A stretch of DNA of 64,000 nt, taken from NCBI GenBank assembly GCA_945903445.1, contig CAMDNZ010000008.1:19032-83031 (forward strand), given 5' to 3'. Positions within the stretch are counted from its first letter, which is position 1, and every line of letters starts with the position of its first letter. The stretch comes from Bordetella parapertussis. GTDB taxonomy: Bacteria; Pseudomonadota; Gammaproteobacteria; Burkholderiales; Burkholderiaceae_B. The translations under genes were made by a program, and so were the position numbers. This document shows positions 54,093 through 61,762 of this stretch, piece after piece. The notes beneath the pieces are model-generated. The model made no database searches, was not told the DNA's origin, and was given only the letters and a program-made list of their open reading frames with translations.

Positions 54093-54112
54093 TCACCGTC
54101 TCGTGTCGAACG

Positions 54113-55225
54113 TCAATCGAAGAGTTTGCCTTGCCGCGGCGCGACAGCGGCTGCGACGTCTGCCGCTGGCGTCAATGCACTCACGCGTACCCCCATCAAG
54201 CGCAGGCGTTTGTCTAAGGGCGCACGCCGGATGCATTCCGCTGCCGCTCGTCGAATCGCTGCGTTATCCATCACCGGTTCAGGCAAGGAGATGTCGCGTG
54301 TCACGATCTGAAAATCCGAATACCGCAATTTGATGCCGACGGTTCGGCCCGCGTACCCCATCCGATCGAGATCCGCGGCCAACAAGGCACACAGTGAAGT
54401 GAAGATATCGCCCAATTCGCGTCGATCGTGACGGGCATGCAAATCGCGATCGAATGTCGTTTCGCGGCTAATGGACTTGGGCTCGCTGTGGCGCTCGACC
54501 TTGCGGTCATCGTGGCCATGGGCCGCCTGCAACAGCCACTGGGCATAGTGCAAGCCGAAATGCGTTTGCAGCAGATCGGGCGGCGCATGCGCCAGATCTG
54601 CGACCGACTCGATACCCAGTGCATTCAAGCGCTCGCTGGCCTTCGGACCGATGCCATTGATCTTGCGGACCGGCAAAGGCCAGACACGGCGTGCGACGTC
54701 GTGCGGCGCAAGTACGGTCAGGCCGTCGGGTTTATCGAGTTCGGATGCGATCTTGGCCAATAATTTATTGGGTGCCACGCCAATCGAACACGACAAACCG
54801 GTGGCCGCTCGCACAGCCGCCTTGATGCGCGAGGCCAACGGCCGGGTATCCTCGTCCAAGGCCGTCAGATCGATATAAATTTCGTCTACGCCCCGGTTTT
54901 CGATATGGGGCGCAATACTCGCCACTGCCGCTTTGAACACGTTCGAATAATGGCGGTAGGCTTTGAAATCGGCAGGCAAGAGCACGGCATCGGGCGCCAG
55001 CTGCGCCGCCTTCATCAAACCCATCGCCGAGAACACGCCCAGCGCACGGGCTTCGTAGGACGAGGTCGTCACCACCCCTCGCCCGACATAACTACGTAAG
55101 CGGGCAAAACGGTGCGTGCCATCCGCGAGCCGTTCAGGCGGCGCGGTAGAGCCCCCCACGACGACGGCTTGGCCGCGTAATTCGGGATAGCGCAGCAACT
55201 CGACGGACGCGTAGAACGCGTCCAT
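54113..55225 (-). CDS. dinB: DNA polymerase IV (DinB), start codon uncertain
   Basis: 370 residues from the first ATG. Y-family translesion polymerase: steric-gate region FYASVE, SYEARALGVFSAMGLMKA, catalytic DEIYIDLT, helix-hairpin-helix INGIGPKASERLNALGI, and a little-finger domain with ISRETTFDRDL; the end QGKLFD resembles a beta-clamp-binding motif. The open frame continues upstream of this ATG and encodes VERRIAHLD, the conserved DinB N-terminus carrying the first catalytic Asp. No ATG, GTG or TTG precedes that stretch in frame; ATC at 55240 or CTG at 55294 are the only candidates nearby. Either a non-standard start is used or the start codon has been lost. The upstream lipoprotein gene ends 46 bp away. 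Confidence 0.85.
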   Translation of the reverse strand: MDAFYASVELLRYPELRGQAVVVGGSTAPPERLADGTHRFARLRSYVGRGVVTTSSYEARALGVFSAMGLMKAAQLAPDAVLLPADFKAYRHYSNVFKAAVASIAPHIENRGVDEIYIDLTALDEDTRPLASRIKAAVRAATGLSCSIGVAPNKLLAKIASELDKPDGLTVLAPHDVARRVWPLPVRKINGIGPKASERLNALGIESVADLAHAPPDLLQTHFGLHYAQWLLQAAHGHDDRKVERHSEPKSISRETTFDRDLHARHDRRELGDIFTSLCALLAADLDRMGYAGRTVGIKLRYSDFQIVTRDISLPEPVMDNAAIRRAAAECIRRAPLDKRLRLMGVRVSALTPAADVAAAVAPRQGKLFD

Positions 55226-55271
55226 GTCGAGGTGAGCGATCCGCCGCTCGACGTGCTCGACTGACGTAGAA

Positions 55272-55694
55272 CTACCCTTTTTTGGCGGGCGCAGGCATCG
55301 GCATGTACGACTTGCAGGCCACGACGTTGAACGTGATGGCGTCCTTCATCGCCGTGACGGCCTCTGCATTCCACAGATTGCGTCCCCACATCGCGATATC
55401 GACCCGACTGCCGGCGCCCTGGCGCGACACATCGACCCGCGCCATATCGTTCTGGGTAAACGCTGCACGCACCACGATGCTGCCGCTATCGGCGTTGCCA
55501 CCCGGTAAACGCTGCACGTGATAGCTGCCATTGCCCGTCAGGCAAGCCAATGCCTGGGCCTGCGCGGCAGCCAAGGCGACCTCGACGGACTGCGTGCTGG
55601 CGAAAGACTGACGCGCCTGCTGGTCGCCGGTGATACCGACGGCGCATCCAGACAGCGCCACGCACACAATGGCCGTGTGCCAAAACTTGCTCAT
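55272..55694 (-). CDS. Small exported lipoprotein, function unknown
   Basis: 140 residues. The lipobox VALSGC places the acylated Cys at residue 17. The mature part begins AVGITGDQQARQSFAST, contains an internal stretch ACLTGNGSYHVQRLPGGN and SRVDIAMWGRNLWNAEAVTA, and ends in a Lys-rich tail (PAPAKKG). Similar small lipoproteins occur in Bordetella relatives as far as I recall, with no assigned role. AGGAGA lies 7 nt before the ATG at 55694, fixing the start. It is divergent from the S9 peptidase. Confidence 0.78.
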   Translation of the reverse strand: MSKFWHTAIVCVALSGCAVGITGDQQARQSFASTQSVEVALAAAQAQALACLTGNGSYHVQRLPGGNADSGSIVVRAAFTQNDMARVDVSRQGAGSRVDIAMWGRNLWNAEAVTAMKDAITFNVVACKSYMPMPAPAKKG

Positions 55695-55854
55695 GGAGAA
55701 TCTCCTGACTGATGTCGCGACATTATCGCGCATGTCATGCTCGACCGACAGAATGCCCACCAGTCCACGGTATACCGCTGGTTTGCCCAGTTGGCCTAGA
55801 ATCGTTCTTGTTTACATCGTTCGAACGAAACGCAACGACTATGGAGTGCCTACC

Positions 55855-57765
55855 TTGCTGAAATTCATGACTTGCTCGATCCTTGCCGCCAGTCTCATCG
55901 GTGCGTCGGTTTCCGCTGCGCCCGTGCCACCACAGTTCCCCTTAAAAGACTTTTTCCGTAATCCGGACAAGGGCTTTTTCAGGCTGGCCGACGACGGCAA
56001 GACGCTGGCATTCATGCAACCTGCATCGGTCGACGGTCAACCCGCGCGTTTGAACATCTTCGTACAACCGCTGGACGGCAGCACGCTTAAAGGCGAGCCC
56101 CTCCGCCTCACGGGCGAAACTGCACGCGACATCAGCAATTTCTACTGGAAAGGCAGCCGAACCGTTCTGTTCGAAAAGGACTTCGGTGGCGACGAAAACT
56201 ATCACGTCGTCGCAGTCGATACGATCACCGGCAAACTGACCGACCTCACGCCGCATCAAGGCGTGCGCGCCAGCGTGATCGACGATCTCGAAGACGATCC
56301 CGATCACGTCTTGATCAGCCATAATCGGCGCGACCCCGAAACCTTCGACGTCTACCGGGTCAACGTTCGCACAGGCGAATCCACCCGCGTCGCCGAGAAT
56401 CCGGGTAATGTCGTCGGCTGGCAAACCGACCATGCCGGTCGAGTGCGCGCTGCGCTGACCAGCGATGGCTTGAACACCACCTTGCTTTATCGCGATACCG
56501 AAAAAGAAGACTTCCGTCCACTGATCACGACCGACTTCAAGACATCGGTCAGTCCGGCGTTCTTCTCGTTCGACAACAAGCAACTTTATGCCTTGTCGAA
56601 TCGAGGCCGCGACACCTTGGCACTGGTCATCATCGATCCGGCCAAACCCGAGGACGAAAAAGAGATTTTTGATGCCAAAACGGTCGATCTCGCCGGTGCC
56701 AGCTACTCGCGCTTGCGTAAAGTGCTGACTGCCGCTACTTACGAAACGGACAAGACCCAGCACAAGTTCTTCGACGCCGAAACCGAATCGCTTTATAAGC
56801 GGGTGCAAAAACACCTGCCCGGCTACGAGGTCGCTTTCCAAGGTTATACCCGCGACGAAAAAACCTTCATCGTGGCTGCCTACAACGATCGTACGCCAGG
56901 CCCACGCTACATCTACGACTCGACGGCCGATCGCCTGACGAAACTGGCCGACATCAGCCCAGCGTTGCCTGAACAACAGATGGCGCCCATGAAGCCGATT
57001 CAGTACACCGCGCGCGATGGCACTGTCATTCATGGCTATCTGACGGTGCCGGTGGGCCGCGAGCCCAAAAATCTGGCCTGCGTGGTCAATCCACATGGCG
57101 GCCCCTGGGCGCGCGACAGCTGGGGTTACAACCCCGAAGTCCAGTTTCTGGCCAACCGGGGTTTCTGCGTGTTGCAAATGAACTTCCGCGGCTCGACGGG
57201 TTATGGCCGCAAGTTCTGGGAGGCCGGCTTCGGGCAATGGGGCCTGTCTATGCAGGACGACATCACCGACGGCGTGCGCTGGCTGATCAATCAGGGCATT
57301 GCCGATCCCAAACGCATTGGCATCTACGGTGCTAGCTACGGCGGCTATGCCACCTTGGCCGGCGTCACGTTCACCCCTGAGCTATATGCCGCCGCCGTCG
57401 ATTACGTCGGAGTGTCTAACCTCTTTACGTTCTTGAACACCATTCCGCCCTATTGGAAGCCCTTGCTGGCCAAGATGCACGAAATAGTCGGCCACCCAGA
57501 ACGCGACAAGGCACGCCTGTCGGCCACCTCGCCCGCCATGCACGTCGACAAGATCAAGACGCCCCTGTTCATTGCCCAGGGCGCACGCGATCCCCGGGTG
57601 AATAAAGACGAAAGCGATCAAATCGTCCGCGCACTGAAAGAACGTGGCGTCGAGGTTCAATATATGGTCAAGGACAACGAAGGTCACGGATTCGCGAATG
57701 ACGAGAACAAGTTCGAGTTCTACGAGGCGATGGAGCAGTTTTTGGTCAAGCATCTCAAACCTTGA
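55855..57765 (+). CDS. Exported prolyl oligopeptidase-family serine peptidase (S9)
   Basis: 636 residues. A signal peptide (LKFMTCSILAASLIGASVSA) is followed by a beta-propeller region (about 40-390) and a C-terminal alpha/beta-hydrolase domain (about 395-636) with Ser494 (IYGASYGGYATLAG), Asp579 (QGARDPRVNKDES) and His611 (NEGHGFAND). S9 members such as acylaminoacyl-peptidases and dipeptidyl peptidases cleave short peptides; this one is probably periplasmic. The start is set at TTG 55855 because GGAG sits 8 nt upstream; the ATG at 55867 is the alternative and has no ribosome site. A hairpin terminator follows the stop. Confidence 0.9.
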   Translation: MLKFMTCSILAASLIGASVSAAPVPPQFPLKDFFRNPDKGFFRLADDGKTLAFMQPASVDGQPARLNIFVQPLDGSTLKGEPLRLTGETARDISNFYWKGSRTVLFEKDFGGDENYHVVAVDTITGKLTDLTPHQGVRASVIDDLEDDPDHVLISHNRRDPETFDVYRVNVRTGESTRVAENPGNVVGWQTDHAGRVRAALTSDGLNTTLLYRDTEKEDFRPLITTDFKTSVSPAFFSFDNKQLYALSNRGRDTLALVIIDPAKPEDEKEIFDAKTVDLAGASYSRLRKVLTAATYETDKTQHKFFDAETESLYKRVQKHLPGYEVAFQGYTRDEKTFIVAAYNDRTPGPRYIYDSTADRLTKLADISPALPEQQMAPMKPIQYTARDGTVIHGYLTVPVGREPKNLACVVNPHGGPWARDSWGYNPEVQFLANRGFCVLQMNFRGSTGYGRKFWEAGFGQWGLSMQDDITDGVRWLINQGIADPKRIGIYGASYGGYATLAGVTFTPELYAAAVDYVGVSNLFTFLNTIPPYWKPLLAKMHEIVGHPERDKARLSATSPAMHVDKIKTPLFIAQGARDPRVNKDESDQIVRALKERGVEVQYMVKDNEGHGFANDENKFEFYEAMEQFLVKHLKP

Positions 57766-57786
57766 ACTAATATCTCGTTACAGAAA

Positions 57787-57820
57787 CCCGCGAGTGATTC
57801 GCGGGTCTATCTGTTTTCGC
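57787..57820 (+). terminator. Hairpin terminator after the S9 peptidase gene
   Basis: CCCGCGA-GTGAT-TCGCGGG (57787-57805) is a perfect 7-bp stem followed by TCTATCTGTTTT. The U-run is interrupted, so efficiency may be moderate. Confidence 0.7.
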
Positions 57821-57836
57821 CATAGAATTCCCTTCG

Positions 57837-60347
57837 ATGAATTCCCGCCAGCCTCCCTCTTCCCGTGCGCCCGCGAAGCCGCCGCGCTCTCTTGGTTTTT
57901 TCGCGCGACGGGCGGCTTTCGTAGCTGCCGGTATGGCGGCTTGCGGCTCGATCGCGCTCGGATTGGCCCTGGCCTTGACCTGGCCTAGCCTGCCCGACCT
58001 GCATGCCATGACCGACTACCGGCCCAGCGTGCCGCTGCGCGTCTACACCGCCGATCGCGTGCTGATCGGCGAATTCGGTGAAGAACATCGCAACGTCATG
58101 CGATTCGCCGAGTTTCCCGATTCGCTCAAACACGCTCTGCTGGCTGCCGAGGACGACGACTTTTATACCCATGGGGGCGTCGATTGGTTGGGCGTTGCAC
58201 GCGCCGCATTGACCAACGTCAGCAGCGGCGCCCGAAGCCAGGGGGCCAGTACCATCACCATGCAGGTCGCTCGCAATTTCTACTTGAGCAGTGACAAAAC
58301 GTTTCTTCGGAAATTTTACGAACTGCTCCTGACCTTCAAGATCGAACGCGAGCTGTCCAAAGATCAGATCTTCGAGCTCTATATGAACCAGATCTATCTT
58401 GGCCATCGCTCCTATGGATTTGCGGCTGCCACACGCACCTACCTGGGCAAAAACGTCTCGGAGCTGACGAATGCCGAAGCCGCCATGCTGGCAGGTCTAC
58501 CCAAAGCACCGTCGCGCGCCAATCCCATCACCAATTTCCAGCGCGCGCAGATCCGTCAGCGCTACGTGCTGGGCCGCATGCTTCAACTGGGCTACCTGGA
58601 TCAGCTCGCCTATGACGCGGCCCTGGCCGAAGAGATCAAAATCGGCCGGGTCCGTGACGACGATGCCCCCACTCTGGCCGTGCATGGCGAATACCCTGCC
58701 GAGGTTGCCCGTCAGGCAGCCGTCGCCTTGTATGGCGAAAAAGCCTACACCGTGGGCATCGACGTCTACACCACCATCGACTCGCGTGCTCAGGCGGCCG
58801 CTTACGCGGCCATTCGCGAGCGTCTGATCGACTACACCCGAGGCGCGCCCTACCCGGGCCCGGCCGCGCGCATCGCCCTGCCCCAGAATGTCGAAAGCGA
58901 TCCCACTAAACTGGACGAATTGCTGGACGCTGCGTTCGATCAGACCCCCGATAGCGGAGATCTGCTGACCGCGGTCGTCCTGTCGGCGGCGCCCGACAAA
59001 GTGGTTGTCGCCCGCAGCGGCAAAGATATCGTCACCATCGACGATAAAAAGGCGCTGTCCGTGGTGGCGCGGGCCCTGGGTCCAAAAGCCAAGGAAGACA
59101 TCCGCATTTCGCGCGGTGCAGTCGTCCATATCCACCGCTTTGACGACAAGTGGGAAATCATCAACATGCCGGCTTTACAGGCGGCCTTGATTTCGGTCGT
59201 GCCGCAAGACGGTGCCATCAAGGCGATGATCGGCGGATTCGATTTCTGGCGAAATCACTTCAACCGAAGCACTCAAGCTTTCCGTCAACCTGGATCGAGC
59301 ATCAAGCCTTTCGTTTACGCAGCAGGCATTGAGCGTGGCTTGACGCCCGCCACCCAGATCTCAGATCAGCCGTTTTTCCTGACCGCGCAGCAAACGGGCT
59401 CCAAGGCCTGGTCGCCAAAAAACGATGGCAATACCTACGAGCCATTCTTGACCCTGCGTCAGGCCTTGTACAAGTCCAAGAACATGGTGACCATCCGGAT
59501 CGCTCAAGCCATTACCCAGCAGTATGCGCAAGAGTATCTGACCCGTTTCGGTTTCGACCCCGCGCGCTGGCCGGCAGTATTGCCGCTGGGCCTGGGGGCA
59601 GGCGGCGCCACGCCCCTGCAAGTGGCAAGCGCGTTTTCGGTGTTCGCCAATGGCGGCTATCACGTGCCGCCCTATCTGCTTGACCGTGTCACCGACCGCT
59701 CGGGCAAGGTGCTGGTGCAAGCCCAGCCGGTTCGTGCAGGCGAGGACGCTCCCCGTGCTATCGATCCTCGCATCGCCTGGATCATGAACGACATCCTGCG
59801 AGGCGGCGCACGCTCGGGCACCTCGGCACGCGCCACGGCCTTGCTCAAGCGCAACGATATCGGCGGCAAGACCGGGACCACCAACGGCTCGGTCGATGCC
59901 TGGTTCACCGGCTATACCCCGGCGCTGACCACCTCGGTCTGGCTGGGTTTCGACCAGCCGCGCTCAATGGGCCGCGTCTATGGCAGCGGCATGGCACTGA
60001 CGGCCTGGGCCGACTACATGAAGGTCGCTTTGAAAGGCGTGCCGGTGGCTGAACCTCGGCCGCGTCCCGAAGGCATCGTCGTCGATAACGGCGAGTACTA
60101 CCTGTCGGAATTCCCACCGGGCCAGGCGATCGCATCGCTGGATCTGCCAGTCGCTCAAAGCTCCCTGGACGACTTCCTGAACAACGCCCGGCCCAGCGAC
60201 GGCGCTTTCGGCAGCGCACTTCACGCACCGGGCGGATCGCGTTCAGGCGACGGCAGCACCCCACTCGCCCCGCTGCCCGGCAATGCGCTGCCGCCCCCCG
60301 GTGACAATGCGGTGCGCAATATTCCGCCGATACCGATTCCACGGTAA
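57837..60347 (+). CDS. mrcA: Penicillin-binding protein 1A (bifunctional class A)
   Basis: 836 residues: N-terminal membrane anchor (about 25-48), GT51 glycosyltransferase domain with catalytic Glu105 (AAEDDDFYTHGG) and STITMQVARNFYL, an OB-like insertion typical of proteobacterial PBP1A (about 310-440), and the transpeptidase domain with Ser487-x-x-Lys490 (QPGSSIKPF), SKN (KSKNMVTIR) and KTG at 678-680 (GGKTGTTNG). It polymerises and cross-links peptidoglycan in the periplasm. The tail after residue 750 is Pro/Gly-rich. The ATG at 57837 yields a short basic cytoplasmic segment before the anchor; the ribosome site is weak. Confidence 0.96.
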   Translation: MNSRQPPSSRAPAKPPRSLGFFARRAAFVAAGMAACGSIALGLALALTWPSLPDLHAMTDYRPSVPLRVYTADRVLIGEFGEEHRNVMRFAEFPDSLKHALLAAEDDDFYTHGGVDWLGVARAALTNVSSGARSQGASTITMQVARNFYLSSDKTFLRKFYELLLTFKIERELSKDQIFELYMNQIYLGHRSYGFAAATRTYLGKNVSELTNAEAAMLAGLPKAPSRANPITNFQRAQIRQRYVLGRMLQLGYLDQLAYDAALAEEIKIGRVRDDDAPTLAVHGEYPAEVARQAAVALYGEKAYTVGIDVYTTIDSRAQAAAYAAIRERLIDYTRGAPYPGPAARIALPQNVESDPTKLDELLDAAFDQTPDSGDLLTAVVLSAAPDKVVVARSGKDIVTIDDKKALSVVARALGPKAKEDIRISRGAVVHIHRFDDKWEIINMPALQAALISVVPQDGAIKAMIGGFDFWRNHFNRSTQAFRQPGSSIKPFVYAAGIERGLTPATQISDQPFFLTAQQTGSKAWSPKNDGNTYEPFLTLRQALYKSKNMVTIRIAQAITQQYAQEYLTRFGFDPARWPAVLPLGLGAGGATPLQVASAFSVFANGGYHVPPYLLDRVTDRSGKVLVQAQPVRAGEDAPRAIDPRIAWIMNDILRGGARSGTSARATALLKRNDIGGKTGTTNGSVDAWFTGYTPALTTSVWLGFDQPRSMGRVYGSGMALTAWADYMKVALKGVPVAEPRPRPEGIVVDNGEYYLSEFPPGQAIASLDLPVAQSSLDDFLNNARPSDGAFGSALHAPGGSRSGDGSTPLAPLPGNALPPPGDNAVRNIPPIPIPR

Positions 60348-60393
60348 TACACAGCGGCAGCATCTGCGGGCGATCACGCACCGGCAATGACGC

Positions 60394-60425
60394 AAAGCGG
60401 GCGCTCTCCAGCGCCCGCTTTGTTA
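60394..60425. terminator. Intrinsic terminator between convergent mrcA and the next gene
   Basis: AAAGCGGGCGCT (60394-60405), loop CTCC, AGCGCCCGCTTT (60410-60421), then GTT. The 12-bp stem is perfect and flanked by A and T on both sides, so it may serve mrcA and the convergent minus-strand gene. Confidence 0.85.
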
Positions 60426-60502
60426 TGCACTGCGTGACCGAGCCCTACGTCATCAATGTGTGAATCGACGTCGACCCGGACACCCTACGAATGCGAAGGC
60501 GC

Positions 60503-60919
60503 TTACGCCGCTTCGTCGTCTTCGTCGTCTTCGCCGCCGAACATACTGGACGCCTGCCAGACCTGTGGCAATCCATGGGCGATTTCATATTCGACAATCG
60601 CCATCGCTTGCCGCCAGGGCACCTCGTCTTCCAGCACTCGCCAGCTCGTCTGGCTGAGGACGCGCTCGGGTTGGCGCAACTTGAACAGAAAGTCGATCAA
60701 AAAAGTGCTGACAGTCTTGCGTACGGCGGGTTCACAATCGCCCCAGCCCGGTGCATCGCAACTGCGCATTTGCGACAAAAATCGCATGGCTTCGGTTTCT
60801 GTGTGAGGCGGGCGCTGTGGATGGGCCCACACGCCAGCATCCTTGAGCCACGGCTTCTCGGCCAACAACGAAAACATCAGTTGAGTGGCGCGCTCCGCAT
60901 CGACGACGTAATAGCTCAT
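60503..60919 (-). CDS. Conserved-looking hypothetical protein, 138 residues
   Basis: Soluble, mixed alpha/beta composition, beginning SYYVVDAERATQLMFSLLAE, with a central SQMRSCDAPGWGDCEPAVRK containing two cysteines, and a strongly acidic tail (GGEDDEDDEAA). There is no signal peptide or membrane segment. The ATG at 60919 is the first ATG in a frame that opens only four codons earlier. A shared terminator lies beyond its stop. I do not recognise the family; codon use and isolation between real genes support it as coding. Confidence 0.65.
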   Translation of the reverse strand: MSYYVVDAERATQLMFSLLAEKPWLKDAGVWAHPQRPPHTETEAMRFLSQMRSCDAPGWGDCEPAVRKTVSTFLIDFLFKLRQPERVLSQTSWRVLEDEVPWRQAMAIVEYEIAHGLPQVWQASSMFGGEDDEDDEAA

Positions 60920-61009
60920 AGCACAAGTCACGCATCATTTACCATTCCAAAGTTTAGCAACATTTGGAATGTTTTGTGGCATTGATGTGTGAGGGCTTTG
61001 GCTATTGCG

Positions 61010-61762
61010 CTACCAACCGAAAGAAACCGCGGGCTTACTCACTTGCACAGCAAAATAACCCGGCGGGCAAAGATGCAACAGTGCATCCCTGGACGCGGGA
61101 TCGGCTCCCACGAACTGTTTGGCAAGCGCCGAGTAGCGATAGTGTCGGCTGGCCGTATCGCACGTGCCCGCTCCCCACTCGCAACGCGGGTAGTCGATGT
61201 GCAAGCCTGTCTCGCTGCGATAGAAGCTCGTACCCCCGGCGAACTCACTGGCACTGACAGCATCGAACAGCGTTTGAGTGAGCATTTTGCCTTGTGCCGC
61301 CGAATCCGCGACGCTAGCGTTCTGCGAGCCATCGACCGGTGCGGCGGCGATGTCGCGCCAGCGTAACTCGATCACGGTACGGACCATGCCTAATCCCAAT
61401 GGTAGCGAACCCATGGCCCAGCGCACATCGGGCATATCGCGATACGCCTCGTATCGCCCTTCGACCACATCCAGATCTTCGGCGTGCCAATCCAGGCAAG
61501 AGGACGCATTTTCTTCTGGCCACGCCAAACCCGCTGCAGCGTCGTCGGCCCCCGCGGATAATGCTCCCCTGCCTGCTGGCTGAGCGGACGAACGATCGCC
61601 AACCTCTACAGGCAACGCGGCTGGGGGCACGCTCGATGCCGTGGCAGTCGACACAGCCAAGCCCAACGCAGTCGTGCTCAGTGCGGCGACGACAGTCGCC
61701 AGCCACGACGAGCGCACGGCATAAACTGCCGCAAACCGAAAGAACAAAATCCGGGCGATCAC
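61010..61762 (-). CDS. Exported hypothetical protein coupled to the MscS channel gene
   Basis: 250 residues starting with GTG in a GTGA overlap with the channel stop, which supports both the start and co-translation. An N-terminal signal or anchor (SWLATVVAALSTTALGLAV, about 18-40) precedes a periplasmic domain. That domain has four cysteines (SSCLDW, PRCEWG, GTCDTA, LHLCPPG) that could form disulfides and a central segment RWAMGSLPLGLGMVRTVIEL. No known domain is recognised. Position suggests a partner or modulator of the channel. Confidence 0.72.
   Translation of the reverse strand: MIARILFFRFAAVYAVRSSWLATVVAALSTTALGLAVSTATASSVPPAALPVEVGDRSSAQPAGRGALSAGADDAAAGLAWPEENASSCLDWHAEDLDVVEGRYEAYRDMPDVRWAMGSLPLGLGMVRTVIELRWRDIAAAPVDGSQNASVADSAAQGKMLTQTLFDAVSASEFAGGTSFYRSETGLHIDYPRCEWGAGTCDTASRHYRYSALAKQFVGADPASRDALLHLCPPGYFAVQVSKPAVSFGW

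Noticed and set aside
55272..55294. Programmed ribosomal frameshift feeding from the lipoprotein gene into dinB
   Set aside because: The A6 run is suggestive, but the needed shift is +1, not the common -1, and the product would be a lipoprotein-polymerase fusion, which makes no biological sense; kept only as a note under the dinB finding.
55942..57237. A 431-codon minus-strand open frame over the S9 peptidase
   Set aside because: It is antisense to a gene with an intact catalytic triad; its composition is what reverse-complement codon bias produces.
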